A stretch of 64,000 nt of DNA from Helopsaltes ochotensis (taxonomy: Eukaryota > Chordata > Aves > Passeriformes > Locustellidae), in assembly GCA_013400155.1 (NCBI GenBank), contig VXBM01000002.1, positions 2,526,706 through 2,590,705 on the forward strand, read 5' to 3'. How positions within the stretch are numbered: the first letter of the stretch is position 1; each line of letters starts with the position of its first letter. The translations under genes were made by a program, and so were the position numbers. Of the stretch, positions 63,829-64,000 are shown one piece after another. The notes beneath the pieces are model-generated. The model was not told the origin of the DNA. It did not search any database and saw nothing but the letters and a program-made list of their open reading frames with translations.

Positions 63829-64000
63829 ATGTCCCGCCCCTTCAAACAATGGGCAAACGCAAAAGCAGGTTCCAGCCCGCGCTGATCGACATCCCAGTTC
63901 TGCGGCCGGCTGTAGGGGGGCAAGAATTCTCCCCGTGAGCGCTGCGGGACCGCACGGCGCGGAGAGCGCGGGCACGGGCCCTGCGGAGCGCCCGCAGCCC
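63829..64000. promoter_or_regulatory. Left edge of a CpG island, likely gene promoter, cut by the window end
   Basis: About 20 CpGs occur in ~170 bp, beginning with a GC box (gtcccgccccttc at 63831-63843; CCGCCC is an Sp/KLF-type site). The density keeps rising to the last base (gcggagagcgcgggcacggg). There is no ATG after about 63.85 kb on the plus strand, so this would be promoter or 5' UTR of a plus-strand gene, or the start of a divergent transcript. The gene itself lies outside the window. Confidence 0.75.

Noticed and set aside
1..64000. CRISPR arrays, operons, prophage, tRNA or rRNA genes, known microRNA precursors
   Set aside because: None was seen. The composition and repeats are those of a vertebrate nuclear genome, and I found no canonical RNA gene sequences by eye.

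Overview
This window looks like a piece of a bird nuclear genome: AT-rich, mostly single-copy, with no bacterial-style operons or dense coding. The evidence is the repeat content. There are several CR1 LINE copies with the avian CR1 3' end (a gaggtcccttcc-type stretch running into an attctgtgattct tail), one short LTR nested inside a CR1, two very old MIR/CORE-SINE-like relics of the kind shared by amniotes, and no L1 or Alu-type repeats. All family calls are from memory of consensus structure, not from a database search.

Layout: 1-15.8 kb is unique AT-rich DNA with one weak ancient CR1 relic (4.9 kb) and a TAAT-rich block (8.3 kb). An old, decayed CR1 spans 15.9-17.56 kb (+). A GC-rich minisatellite interrupted by an assembly gap lies at 19.52-20.05 kb. 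A perfect (CCTCTC)8 tract is at 22.26 kb, followed by a 3'-truncated CR1 on the minus strand (22.84-23.79 kb) and a CR1 tail at 25.0 kb. An A/C-rich tract is at 29.3 kb. A composite locus at 34.49-36.17 kb is a CR1 (+) with an internal deletion and a 347-bp LTR inserted into it. A perfect 32-bp hairpin is at 37.03 kb. CORE-SINE-like relics are at 48.6 and 52.0 kb, with a CR1 fragment at 51.6 kb between them. The right end changes character: a purine-rich tract (61.75 kb), a small CpG island (62.57-62.88 kb) and a second CpG-dense block running off the edge (63.83-64.0 kb) suggest that a gene promoter lies at or just beyond the right boundary.

I recognise no protein-coding host gene. Every long open frame I examined is explained by a repeat (minisatellite, antisense of CR1, simple repeat) or has no recognisable family. 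The window is best read as intergenic or intronic desert upstream of, or beside, a CpG-island promoter. I did not find a novel multi-gene system. The most notable items are structural: the higher-order minisatellite, the snap-back hairpin with its flanking direct repeat, the LTR-in-CR1 nest, the old CR1 that still carries the codons of its catalytic aspartate pair, and the orphan CpG island.
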